Assembly (NCBI GenBank): GCA_003221075.1
Contig: QHUF01000240.1
Location: forward strand, 1 to 14,674
Source of the DNA: Gemmatimonadota bacterium
Lineage (GTDB): Bacteria > Gemmatimonadota > Gemmatimonadetes > Gemmatimonadales > GWC2-71-9
Direction of reading: 5' to 3'
DNA length: 14,674 nucleotides
This document shows, in pieces, positions 6,174 to 13,784 of this stretch; the stretch's first letter is position 1; each line of letters begins with the position of its first letter. Position numbers and translations under genes: made by a program. The notes beneath the pieces were generated by a model. It saw only the letters and a list, made by a program, of their open reading frames with translations. It was not told where the DNA came from and made no database searches.

Positions 6174-7066
6174 TGCTTCATGCCTACGTCATCCTTAATC
6201 CCGCCGCGGGACGAGGCGCCGCACGACGCGCCGAGTCAGTGGTCGCGCGCGCGTTCCGCGCGCAGGGGTGGGCGGTGGATGTCACCCGCACCGAAGGCCC
6301 CGGTCACGGTCAAGAGCTGGCGAGCGAGGCGGTGCGGCAGGGCGCCAAATACGTGGTCGCGGTGGGCGGGGACGGCACCGTTCACGAAGTGGCGAACGGG
6401 CTGCTGCGCACCAAGACCGACACCGCGCTCGGCGTCGTCCCGGTCGGCTCGGGCAACGACTTTGCCAAGATGGTCGGCCTCTTTGGCTACAATCCGGCGC
6501 GCGCCGTGGCGCGGCTCGTAACCGCCCACTCCCGCCGCTTCGACGCGGGCCGGGTGTTCGACGAGTGGTTCGTGAACAGCGTCGGCTTCGGGTTCGGGCC
6601 CGCCGTGGTCAAGACGCGGAACGCCATGCACCACCTGCGCGGCTTTCTCTCGTATCTCGTGCCGATCGTGAAGACGTTCTTCAAGTTCGAGCCGCCCGTC
6701 TTCGACGTCGTGGCGCCCGGATTTCGGGAGCGGGGGTACATGATGATGGTCGAGGTGTGCAACGGCACGACGGCCGGCGGCAGCTACCGCTTCGCACCCG
6801 ACGCCGATCCCGCGGACGGCAAGCTGGATGTCTGTTTGATCCGGCGCGTGTCGCTGCCGCGGTTTCTCATGGCTATTCCACGCGTCATGCGTGGCACACA
6901 CGTCACCATGCGCGAGGTGGCGCTCATCAAGACCGCAAAGCTCGTGATCCGTTCGCCGGAGGAGCCGCTGGTGGTGCACGTCGATGGGGAGCTGCGCGAA
7001 CCGGGAGTCAACGAATGCACGGTGGAGCTGGAGCGGGGCAGACTGAACGTCTTGGTGGCACGATGA
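6173..7066 (+). CDS. Diacylglycerol/lipid kinase (DagK/YegS family)
   Basis: Members of this family phosphorylate diacylglycerol or related lipids with ATP at the inner face of the membrane. The protein has about 297 residues, the usual size. The N-terminal VILNPAAGRG is followed by the nucleotide-binding GGDGTVHEVANGLL (GGDGT at residues 65-69) and PVGSGNDFAK (residues 90-99). The C-terminal domain has a VNSVGFGFGP strand, a G-GSY-FAPDADP-DGKLDV block and the final VHVDGE motif. The start is uncertain. GTG 6173 places the first strand six residues in, as in relatives, while TTG 6155 lies inside the hairpin. The frame is open far upstream over paralogue 3, but that part is not coding. The stop forms an ATGA overlap with the next gene. 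The substrate lipid is not determined by sequence. Confidence 0.9.
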   Translation: MLHAYVILNPAAGRGAARRAESVVARAFRAQGWAVDVTRTEGPGHGQELASEAVRQGAKYVVAVGGDGTVHEVANGLLRTKTDTALGVVPVGSGNDFAKMVGLFGYNPARAVARLVTAHSRRFDAGRVFDEWFVNSVGFGFGPAVVKTRNAMHHLRGFLSYLVPIVKTFFKFEPPVFDVVAPGFRERGYMMMVEVCNGTTAGGSYRFAPDADPADGKLDVCLIRRVSLPRFLMAIPRVMRGTHVTMREVALIKTAKLVIRSPEEPLVVHVDGELREPGVNECTVELERGRLNVLVAR

Positions 7067-7560
7067 AGAACGATGGAATGAGGGAACGATGGAATGTGGT
7101 CGCCCTGGCGGCTTTTCTTTCCATCATTCCATCGTTCCATCTTTCTGCACAGGATACCACCAGCACCCGAGATACGAGCCACCTCGTCCTCCCTGCAGAT
7201 ACCGTGCACCACGGCGTGCGCCCGATGGGAGCCTTCCTGCGGTCCTTCGTGCTTCCGGGCTGGGGCCAGGTCGCCACCGACAGGCCCGTCACCGGCGCGA
7301 CATTCGTCGCGTGGGAAGGCGTGACGATCATGATGACGATGAAGGCGCAGCAGGAGGCGAACTACTTCAAGGCGATTCACTCCGCGAATCTCCGGCACAA
7401 GCGGCAGGAAGTGCAGGATTGGCTGGTGCTCTGGGTCTTCAATCATTTCTTCTCGGGCGCGGAGGCCTACGTCTCCGCGCATCTGCACGACTTCCCACCC
7501 GATCTCAAGGTCCGCGCGTTTCCAGGCGGCATCGGCATCAGCATTCCGTTCCATGAATAA
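7063..7560 (+). CDS. Exported DUF5683-like small protein
   Basis: The 165-residue protein has an N-terminal signal of the type R-x-R-hydrophobic-LSAQ with likely cleavage near residue 30, then a short Thr/Ser-rich stretch. The segment MGAFLRSFVLPGWGQ is typical of DUF5683-type proteins, whose LPGxGQ turn precedes hydrophobic stretches. A hydrophobic segment around FVAWEGVTIMMTM and a FNHFFSGAEAYVSAHL segment follow. Its function is unknown. The ATG overlaps the kinase stop (ATGA), and its own stop overlaps the murI start by eight bases, so it is translated within a kinase-murI operon. The codons for residues 3 to about 27 are made from a palindromic repeat, so the signal peptide appears to be encoded by an inserted element. 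Confidence 0.8.
   Translation: MKNDGMRERWNVVALAAFLSIIPSFHLSAQDTTSTRDTSHLVLPADTVHHGVRPMGAFLRSFVLPGWGQVATDRPVTGATFVAWEGVTIMMTMKAQQEANYFKAIHSANLRHKRQEVQDWLVLWVFNHFFSGAEAYVSAHLHDFPPDLKVRAFPGGIGISIPFHE
7069..7142 (+). repeat. Palindromic repeat element inside a signal-peptide coding region
   Basis: AACGATGGAATG occurs at 7069-7080 and again at 7085-7096. GGAACGATGGAATG (7083-7096) has a perfect inverted copy CATTCCATCGTTCC at 7125-7138, and further CCATC units flank the right arm. The whole can fold as a hairpin with a loop of about 28 bases. The arrangement, with tandem units in each arm of a palindrome, matches the second element at 12836-12936 in design but not in sequence. It resembles REP or palindromic-element insertions. 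Confidence 0.7.
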
Positions 7561-8347
7561 GGCCCCGCTCGGTGTGTTCGATTCGGGGATCGGCGGACTG
7601 ACGGTGGCGCGCGCGCTGTTCGAGCGGCTGCCGCAGGAGTCGGTGATTTATTTCGGGGACACCGCCCGCGTTCCGTACGGACCTAAATCCCCCGACACGG
7701 TGCGACGCTATAGTGGTGAGATCCTCGCGTATCTGCTGCAACGCGGCGTGAAGGCCGTGGTCGTCGCCTGTAACACGAGCACCGCGCACGCGCTCACCTA
7801 CTTGAAAGAGCGCTCCTCGGTACCGGTCGTCGGCGTGATCGAGCCAGGTGCCCGCGCGGCGGTCGCGGCGACGAGGACGGGGACGATCGGTGTAATCGGC
7901 ACCGCGGGGACGATCGCGAGCGGCGCGTACGAGCGCGCGATCAAGGCGCTGCGCGCCGACGCGCGGGTCCACAGCCAGGCCTGTCCACTCTTCGTGCCGC
8001 TCGTTGAGGAAGGATGGTTCGAGCATCCCGCCGCCGAGCTGATCGCGCGCGAGTACCTCGAGCCGCTGAAGCGGGCGAAGGTGGACGTCCTCGTGCTGGG
8101 CTGCACGCATTATCCGTTGCTCAAGCCGCTGCTCGCCCGCGTCATGGGACCGGAAGTGAAGCTGGTCGACTCGGCGGAAGAGACGGCGACGGCCGTCGCG
8201 CGGGAGCTCGAGCGGCTGGATCTGTTATCGAACGGCGGAACGCATGATCACCGCTTTGTGGTATCGGACGACGAGCCGCACTTTCGCAAAGTGGGTGCGG
8301 TGTTCTTAGGCGAGAAGCTCAAGCACGTGGAAGTCGCCCCGTTGTGA
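7553..8347 (+). CDS. murI: Glutamate racemase
   Basis: MurI interconverts L- and D-glutamate in the cytoplasm, supplying D-Glu for peptidoglycan. The 264 residues show all hallmarks. GVFDSGIGG carries Asp10 and Ser11, YFGDTARVPYG follows, ACNTSTA contains catalytic Cys73, and LGCTHYPLL contains the second catalytic Cys184. A GVIGT-GTI-SG-Y block lies between them. The ATG is inside the end of the preceding gene, with the stop codon at 7558-7560. The 3' end overlaps the oppositely oriented LpxH-like gene by 29 bases. Its neighbours (lipid kinase, LpxH-like enzyme) are also envelope related. Confidence 0.97.
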   Translation: MNKAPLGVFDSGIGGLTVARALFERLPQESVIYFGDTARVPYGPKSPDTVRRYSGEILAYLLQRGVKAVVVACNTSTAHALTYLKERSSVPVVGVIEPGARAAVAATRTGTIGVIGTAGTIASGAYERAIKALRADARVHSQACPLFVPLVEEGWFEHPAAELIAREYLEPLKRAKVDVLVLGCTHYPLLKPLLARVMGPEVKLVDSAEETATAVARELERLDLLSNGGTHDHRFVVSDDEPHFRKVGAVFLGEKLKHVEVAPL

Positions 8348-9083
8348 ACTGCTGCAGCTCCACACCGTCGGGCGTGATGATCGCATAACGCCCGCCGTCC
8401 AGAAACGCTCCCGGATTCAGGTAGGCACGTCCGTCCGGCAAGCGGTCCACGACCGGCCGATGCGTGTGCGCCATGATGACGAGCTGCACGTCGGCGCGAC
8501 GCGTCAGGAAATCGGCGGCCCAGCGCCGCTGCGCCGCCGCCGCCCGATCGAGCACCTCTCTATCCTTTGTATTGTCGGCGAGGTGGCGCGAGAACAGATC
8601 GGCGATCCAGAACCCGATCGTGGGATGCAGCACACGAAACACCGCGACCGTGATGGGATGACGCAGCACCCGGTGCATCAGCGCGCCACTCCAGTGTTGC
8701 TCGGTGAGGCCGTCGCCATGCGTAATGAAAGCACGGCGCCCCCCCAGATCGAGCTCGGCGTCCCCGCCGAAGAACTCGATGCCCAGATCGTGCGTGAAAA
8801 ACGATCCGCCCCAACGGTCGTGGTTGCCGCCCACGAACGTGATCGGGATGCCGCGGGCGCGGACCTCCTGCAGCTTGGCGACGGTGGCAAAATGTTTGCG
8901 GGGGATGACGCTTGGATACTCGAACCAGAAATCGAAGACATCGCCCGTGAGAATGAGGTGATCTCCGGGCTGGGGGATCTCCTCCAGGAACGTGTGGAAC
9001 GCCTTACCCACGGCGGGCGGCACCTGACCCAGGTGCGCGTCCGCCACCACGATGACGCGAGGGGATTTACCCTGGAACGACAC
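8319..9083 (-). CDS. lpxH: LpxH-like UDP-2,3-diacylglucosamine diphosphatase (metallophosphoesterase)
   Basis: The protein belongs to the calcineurin-like metallophosphoesterases. LpxH-type members hydrolyse UDP-2,3-diacylglucosamine to lipid X and UMP in lipid A synthesis at the inner membrane. The 254 residues carry the metal motifs in order: DAHL (15-18), GDVFDFWFEY (47-56), GNHD (87-90 region), THGDG (from 121) and a final HTHRPV. The FDFWFEY segment and an inserted helical region around VFRVLHPTIGFWIADL are LpxH-like. Classical LpxH has GNRDF where this has GNHDRW, so another lipid or nucleotide phosphoesterase cannot be excluded. The start is GTG on the minus strand with no strong ribosome site. 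It is divergent from the Cys-rich gene, with 53 bases between them. Confidence 0.83.
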   Translation of the reverse strand: MSFQGKSPRVIVVADAHLGQVPPAVGKAFHTFLEEIPQPGDHLILTGDVFDFWFEYPSVIPRKHFATVAKLQEVRARGIPITFVGGNHDRWGGSFFTHDLGIEFFGGDAELDLGGRRAFITHGDGLTEQHWSGALMHRVLRHPITVAVFRVLHPTIGFWIADLFSRHLADNTKDREVLDRAAAAQRRWAADFLTRRADVQLVIMAHTHRPVVDRLPDGRAYLNPGAFLDGGRYAIITPDGVELQQFTTGRLPRA

Positions 9084-9136
9084 GGCCCAAGCTTAGGAAC
9101 CTGGAACGGCGCACGCAAGCACATTACTGTTCTGCC
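9084..9136. promoter_or_regulatory. Divergent intergenic region between lpxH-like gene and Cys-rich gene
   Basis: The 53 bases must hold the translation starts of both diverging genes, and probably at least one promoter. No hexamer pair with good spacing could be identified on either strand. GGAAC occurs twice (9096-9100 and 9103-9107 region). Neither gene shows a clear Shine-Dalgarno sequence, so leaderless transcripts are possible. Confidence 0.3.
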
Positions 9137-10321
9137 ATGACGCAAACGCAAAAGCTTCTGATCGCCCTTGGCATCCTCGCGGTGACCGGCATCGCCGCCG
9201 ACCGGTTCGCGCCCGCGGGGCCGGCCGGCACGGGTGACGCCTGCCGCCGTTTCGTCGCCGACGCGCGCCGCACCTGTTATTCGCAGCTGCTCTCCGAGCG
9301 TCTCACCAGGTACGGCGTCGCCGACGCGGTCGCGACACTCGATGCCCTCGCCGCAGCCGACCGCGATGTCGCCGAGCACGCGCACGAGTTCGCGCATGGC
9401 CTCGGCATCGAGGCGTACGGTAAGTCCACCGATATCGTCAAGACGTTTTCCGCCTGCGGCGACGGCTTCTCCTCAGGCTGCCGGCATGGCGTGATCCAGG
9501 CGTACTTCGAGTCGCGCGAACAGGTGACGCAGCCCGAAGTCGAAGCGTTATGCCAGCCGTTCAAGAGTCCCGGCGCGAGTCGCTGGGTGCTGTTTCAATG
9601 CGTGCATGGGATGGGTCACGGTCTGACGATGCTCTACGCGCACGACCTGCCGCGCGCGCTCACGGACTGCGACCTGCTCAGCGACGGCTGGGACCGGGAA
9701 TCCTGTTATGGCGGCGCGTTCATGGAGAGCGTGATCAACGCGACCGCACCGCATCATCCCGCGACGCAGCTCGCGGCGCACAGCCATCACCACATGGCGG
9801 CCACGACGTTCAAGGCCCTCGAGCCGGCGGATCCCCTCTATCCGTGCTCGATCATGGCGGAGCGCTACCTGCATGCCTGCTATCAGATGCAGACCTCCGT
9901 CATGCTGAACCTGAACCACGGCGACCTCGGCGACGCGGCGAAGTCGTGCGAGCGTGCCCCCGCCCAGGTGCGACCGGTGTGTTTCCAGAGCCTCGGCCGT
10001 GACATCACGTCGTACACAAACCGCGATCCGCAGAAAACGGCGACGATGTGCGATAAGGCGAGCGAACCCTACCGCCCCTCCTGCTATTTCGGGGCGGCAA
10101 AGGCCCTCGTCGATTGGACGGCGACGACCGACGCGGCGTTCGCGTTCTGCGGCATCGTCGGGCACGAAGCCGGCGGGCCGACCTGTTTTCAGGCGCTGGG
10201 TGAGGAAATCGCGACGCTGCTCGCGAGCTTGCCCGAGCGCGAGGAGCAGTGCCTCCGCGCCCAGGAGCCGCAGGCGGTCACGGCGTGTCGCCTCGGTGCG
10301 GGAGTTCCCGCGGAGCGTTGA
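9137..10321 (+). CDS. Exported Cys-pair repeat protein, about 34-residue period, unknown function
   Basis: I do not recognise the family. An N-terminal hydrophobic stretch (residues 6-21) after MTQTQK looks like an uncleaved anchor or signal, so the rest would lie outside the cytoplasm. It contains 18 Cys that fall into nine pairs: 36/47, 107/115, 139/155, 178/190, 237/248, 271/282, 305/316, 338/350 and 372/384. The last five pairs start at intervals of 34, 34, 33 and 34 residues. After the second Cys there is usually an aromatic and small residues (CYQM, CFQSLG, CYFGAA, CFQALG). The N-terminal half is His-rich: HAHEFAHGLG (with an HExxH string at 83-87), CRHGVIQ, CVHGMGHG, and HSHHH at 215-219. 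There are no CxxCH haem motifs. A disulfide-stapled helical repeat, similar in principle to Sel1-like Cys-rich proteins, is inferred. Confidence 0.85.
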   Translation: MTQTQKLLIALGILAVTGIAADRFAPAGPAGTGDACRRFVADARRTCYSQLLSERLTRYGVADAVATLDALAAADRDVAEHAHEFAHGLGIEAYGKSTDIVKTFSACGDGFSSGCRHGVIQAYFESREQVTQPEVEALCQPFKSPGASRWVLFQCVHGMGHGLTMLYAHDLPRALTDCDLLSDGWDRESCYGGAFMESVINATAPHHPATQLAAHSHHHMAATTFKALEPADPLYPCSIMAERYLHACYQMQTSVMLNLNHGDLGDAAKSCERAPAQVRPVCFQSLGRDITSYTNRDPQKTATMCDKASEPYRPSCYFGAAKALVDWTATTDAAFAFCGIVGHEAGGPTCFQALGEEIATLLASLPEREEQCLRAQEPQAVTACRLGAGVPAER

Positions 10322-10355
10322 CTTTTGTAGCGGCGGTTCGCATTCTCCCGCCAAC

Positions 10356-11363
10356 ATGAAGGCTCTCTCGGATCGGCTACGGGCGGGGACTGCTGCGGTT
10401 CGTCCAGTTCTTCAGGACGATCGCAACGCCGGGATGCCGCTCGATCTCGATGTCATCCGCGCGCTGCGCGTCAATCGCAGCGCCGTCGAACGCCGCGCCG
10501 CCACCATCCCCACGCGCCGCACCGTAAAGAAGGAATGGCAGGCCGCGTGGCTCCTGCGGGCGATCACCTGCATGGACCTCACGACCCTGCAGGGGGACGA
10601 CACGCCCGGCAACGTGGTGCGGCTCTGCGCCAAGGCGCGCCGCCCGCTGCGCCAGGACCTGATCGACGCGCTCGGCGTCGGCCATCTCGATATCAAGGTC
10701 GGGGCCGTTTGCGTCTATCATGCGCTCGTCCCGACCGCGGTGGCGGCGCTCGAAGGCTCGGGGATTCCGGTGGCCGCCGTCTCGACCGGCTTTCCCGCGG
10801 GGCTTAATCCCTTCGCCCAGCGGCTCGAGGAGGTGCAGGCCTCCGTTGCGGCCGGCGCGCGGGAGATCGACATCGTCATCACCCGCGCGCACGTGCTGAC
10901 CGGCGACTGGCCGGCGCTCTTTGCCGAAGTTCGCGCGTTCCGTGACGCCTGCGGCCGCGCGCACATGAAGGCGATCCTCGGCACCGGCGAGCTGGCGACG
11001 CTCACGAACGTCGCCCGCGCCAGCATGGTAGCGATGATGGCCGGCGCCGACTTCATCAAGACGTCCACCGGCAAAGAACCGGTGAACGCCGTCTTGCCGG
11101 TAGGCGTCGTGATGACCCGCATGATTCGCGAATACGAGATGCGGACGGGCGCCGCCGTCGGCTTCAAGCCCGCGGGCGGGATCCGCGCGGCCAAGCAGGC
11201 GCTCGACTGGCTCATCCTTATGAAGGAAGAGCTCGGCGATCGCTGGCTCAAGCCGGCGTTGTTCCGGCTCGGAGCAAGCTCCCTGCTGACGGATATCGAG
11301 CGCCAGCTCGAGCATTTCGTGACCGGCCGTTACGCCGCCGCGCACCGTCATCCGATGGTGTAA
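10356..11363 (+). CDS. deoC: Deoxyribose-phosphate aldolase (long form)
   Basis: DeoC splits 2-deoxyribose 5-phosphate into acetaldehyde and glyceraldehyde 3-phosphate in the cytoplasm. The 335 residues match the long class of the family, which is also found in eukaryotes, rather than the short bacterial form near 220. Key motifs are TCMDLTTLQGDDT, DIKVGAVCVYHAL, GFPAGLNPFAQRLEEV, REIDIVI (Asp172), KAILGTGEL, ADFIKTSTGK with the Schiff-base Lys235, and GFKPAGGIR with the second active-site Lys271. ATG 10356 was chosen because the upstream open frame is a shadow of the Cys-rich gene. No clear ribosome binding site is visible. The stop overlaps the ALDH start (TAATG), implying coupled translation of an aldehyde-forming and an aldehyde-using enzyme. 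Confidence 0.96.
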   Translation: MKALSDRLRAGTAAVRPVLQDDRNAGMPLDLDVIRALRVNRSAVERRAATIPTRRTVKKEWQAAWLLRAITCMDLTTLQGDDTPGNVVRLCAKARRPLRQDLIDALGVGHLDIKVGAVCVYHALVPTAVAALEGSGIPVAAVSTGFPAGLNPFAQRLEEVQASVAAGAREIDIVITRAHVLTGDWPALFAEVRAFRDACGRAHMKAILGTGELATLTNVARASMVAMMAGADFIKTSTGKEPVNAVLPVGVVMTRMIREYEMRTGAAVGFKPAGGIRAAKQALDWLILMKEELGDRWLKPALFRLGASSLLTDIERQLEHFVTGRYAAAHRHPMV

Positions 11364-13747
11364 TGGCAACCGTCGCCAAGCTGTTCGAGACGATGGAGTA
11401 CGGGCCGGCGCCGGAAAGCGACGCGCCGGCCCTCGAGTGGATCAAGCAGCACGACAACGGCCGCTTCGGACATTTCATCAATGGCCGCTGGGCACCACCC
11501 GCCGAAGGGCAGTATTTCGAGACGATCAATCCCGCGACCAAGGCGGTGCTGGCGCGCGTCGCCCAGGGGGGCAAAGCGGACGTGGACGCGGCCGTTGCCG
11601 CTGCCAACGCCGCGGCGCCCGTGTGGGCCGGGTTGCCGGCGCACGCGCGCGCCCGTTACTTGTACGCGCTCGCGCGCGAGGTGCAGCGGCATTCGCGACT
11701 CCTCGCCGTCCTCGAGAGCCTCGACAACGGCAAACCGATCCGCGAGACGCGCGATCTCGACATCCCGCTCGTCGCCCGGCACTTCTACCATCACGCCGGC
11801 TGGGCGCAGCTCCGCGACAGCGAGTTCCCCGGCTATGTGCCGATCGGCGTCGTCGGCCAGATCATTCCCTGGAACTTCCCGCTCCTGATGGTAGCCTGGA
11901 AGGTTGCCCCTGCGCTCGCAGCCGGGAATACGGTGATTCTCAAGCCTGCTGAGTTCACGCCCCTCACGGCGCTTTGTTTCGCGGAGATAGCGCAAGCGGC
12001 CGGCCTGCCCGAGGGCGTGTTCAACGTCGTCACGGGCGATGGCGCGACGGGGAAGCATCTCGTCGCGCATCCGGACGTGCACAAGATCGCGTTCACGGGC
12101 TCGACCGAAGTGGGCCGTATCATCCGGAAGGTGACCGCGGGCAGCGGCAAGAAGCTCACCCTGGAGCTGGGCGGCAAGAGCCCGTTCATCGTGTTCGAGG
12201 ACGCGGACCTCGACAGCGTCGTCGAAGGTGTGGTGGACGCGATCTGGTTCAACCAGGGCCAGGTGTGCTGCGCCGGCTCACGGCTGCTCGTGCAAGAAGG
12301 CGTCGCCGACCGGCTGACGCAGAAGCTGCGGGCGCGGATGGAGAAACTGCGCGTCGGCTCGCCGCTCGATAAAGCGGTGGATATGGGCGCGATCGTCGCG
12401 CCGGTGCAGCTCGAGCGGATCCGCGGGCTCGTGGAGCAGGGCGTCGAGGAGGGCGCCAAGATGTGGCAGCCGTCCTGGGCATGCCCCACTGAAGGCTACT
12501 TCTATCCGCCGACGTTGTTCACCGATGTCTCGCCGGCCGCCACGATTGCGCAGGTCGAAATCTTCGGCCCGGTGCTGGTGAGCATGACGTTCCGCACGCC
12601 GAAAGAGGCGGTGGAGCTCGCGAACAACACCCCCTATGGACTCGCGGCCAGCGTGTGGTCGGAGAACATCAATCTCGCGCTCGATGTCGCGCCGAAGCTC
12701 AAGGCCGGCGTCGTGTGGGTGAACTCGACAAATCTGTTCGACGCGGCGGCTGGCTTCGGCGGCTACCGGGAGTCGGGGTTCGGGCGAGAGGGTGGGCGCG
12801 AGGGGATGTGGGAGTATCTGAAGGCGGAATGGGAAGGTGGGAACGCGGAACGCGGAACGCGGAACATCGCTGCGGAGTCAGATGAACCTGTTCCGCGTTC
12901 CGACTTCCGCGTTCCGAGTTCCGGCGCTCTCCCACCAATTGATCGGACCTATAAGCTCTTCATCGGCGGTAAACAGGCCCGGCCCGACCAGGGTTATAGT
13001 CGCAAAATCCTCGGACCCGATGGCCGTGTGCTGGGCGAGGTCGCCGAGGGCAATCGCAAGGATGTGCGCAACGCCGTCGAGGCTGCCCACGCTGCCGCGG
13101 GGTGGGGACGGGGCAGCGGCCACATGCGCGCGCAGATTCTCTATTTCATCGCCGAGAATCTCGCGACGCGTGCCGAGGAGTTCGCTGCCCGGGTGGGACG
13201 CCAGGAAGTCGCCGCGAGCATCGCCCGGCTATTCACCTACGCCGCATGGGCCGACAAGTGGGACGGTGCGGTGCACCATACCCCGATTCGCGGCGTCACC
13301 CTAGCGATGAACGAGCCGGTCGGCGTGCTGGGAATCGCCGCGCCGGACGACTTTCCCTTACTCGGCTTTGTGTCCCTGGTCGCACCGGCGATCGCCGTCG
13401 GCAACACCGTCATCGTGGTGCCGTCCGAGCCGCAACCGCTCGCCGCGACCGAGTTCTACACGGTGCTCGAGACGTCGGATGTCCCGGACGGCGTCATCAA
13501 CGTCATCACCGGAGGTAAGGACGCACTCGCGAAAGTGCTTGCCGAGCATGACGACGTGGACGGGATGTGGTACTTCGGCAACGCGGCGGGCGTGAAGGCC
13601 GTCGAGCTCGCGTCGGCCGCGAACATGAAGCGCACGTGGGCGACGGTGCGCGGCCGCGACTGGCTCGATCCGCGGCAGGGGGAAGGAAGGGAGTTTCTCC
13701 GCCGCGCGTCGGAAGTGAAGAACATCTGGATTCCATACGGCGAGTAG
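11363..13747 (+). CDS. ALDH16-type two-domain aldehyde dehydrogenase
   Basis: The protein oxidises aldehydes with NAD(P) in the cytoplasm. The 794 residues form two ALDH domains, as in the ALDH16 family. Residues 1 to about 490 are a complete catalytic domain with IIPWNFPLLM, FTGSTEVGR, LELGGKSPF (Glu268) and NQGQVCCAGSR (catalytic Cys302). Residues 530-794 repeat the beginning of the fold (YKLFIGGKQ, EPVGVLGI, AIAVGNTVIVVPSE, GVINVITGG) but lack the ELGGK glutamate and the catalytic Cys loop, as in the inactive second domain of ALDH16. The size equals known bacterial ALDH16. The linker, residues 492-525, is encoded by a palindromic GGAAC repeat and is rich in Arg, Asn and Ser. The start overlaps the deoC stop. 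The aldehyde from DeoC is a plausible substrate, by inference. Confidence 0.94.
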   Translation: MATVAKLFETMEYGPAPESDAPALEWIKQHDNGRFGHFINGRWAPPAEGQYFETINPATKAVLARVAQGGKADVDAAVAAANAAAPVWAGLPAHARARYLYALAREVQRHSRLLAVLESLDNGKPIRETRDLDIPLVARHFYHHAGWAQLRDSEFPGYVPIGVVGQIIPWNFPLLMVAWKVAPALAAGNTVILKPAEFTPLTALCFAEIAQAAGLPEGVFNVVTGDGATGKHLVAHPDVHKIAFTGSTEVGRIIRKVTAGSGKKLTLELGGKSPFIVFEDADLDSVVEGVVDAIWFNQGQVCCAGSRLLVQEGVADRLTQKLRARMEKLRVGSPLDKAVDMGAIVAPVQLERIRGLVEQGVEEGAKMWQPSWACPTEGYFYPPTLFTDVSPAATIAQVEIFGPVLVSMTFRTPKEAVELANNTPYGLAASVWSENINLALDVAPKLKAGVVWVNSTNLFDAAAGFGGYRESGFGREGGREGMWEYLKAEWEGGNAERGTRNIAAESDEPVPRSDFRVPSSGALPPIDRTYKLFIGGKQARPDQGYSRKILGPDGRVLGEVAEGNRKDVRNAVEAAHAAAGWGRGSGHMRAQILYFIAENLATRAEEFAARVGRQEVAASIARLFTYAAWADKWDGAVHHTPIRGVTLAMNEPVGVLGIAAPDDFPLLGFVSLVAPAIAVGNTVIVVPSEPQPLAATEFYTVLETSDVPDGVINVITGGKDALAKVLAEHDDVDGMWYFGNAAGVKAVELASAANMKRTWATVRGRDWLDPRQGEGREFLRRASEVKNIWIPYGE
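12836..12936 (+). repeat. Palindromic GGAACGC repeat element in the ALDH16 linker
   Basis: The left arm has GGAACGC three times and then GGAAC (12840-12865). The right arm has GTTCCGCGTTCC (12890-12901) and CTTCCGCGTTCC (12904-12915). The outer ends are inverted copies too: GGTGGGA at 12836-12842 and TCCCACC at 12930-12936. The element is about 101 bases and lies wholly between the two ALDH domains. The reading frame stays open through it, and no stop is introduced. Confidence 0.8.
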
Positions 13748-13778
13748 CTCCCCAATCCCCAAGCCCCAGCCCCCACCG
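13748..13778 (+). repeat. C-rich imperfect repeat after ALDH16 stop
   Basis: Directly after the ALDH stop there is a run of short C-rich units (CCCCAATCCCCAAGCCCCAG-type) lacking G on the plus strand except in AAG and CAG. It lies in the place where the ribosome site and start codon of the thioesterase gene should be. It may be a single arm of a third palindromic element, or simple-sequence expansion. Confidence 0.45.
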
Positions 13779-13784
13779 CCCGTA

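Noticed and set aside
9137..10321. Multihaem cytochrome, suggested by many Cys and His
   Set aside because: There is no CxxCH motif. The cysteines are spaced 8-16 residues apart in pairs.
9548..10357. Minus-strand open frame opposite the Cys-rich gene
   Set aside because: The plus-strand frame has a regular Cys register, a hydrophobic N-terminus and a plausible start. The antisense product is Arg/Leu-rich without features.
10377..11369. Minus-strand open frame of 330 codons opposite deoC
   Set aside because: Same reasoning as for the fhs antisense frame: deoC is well supported on the plus strand and the antisense product has no recognisable motif.
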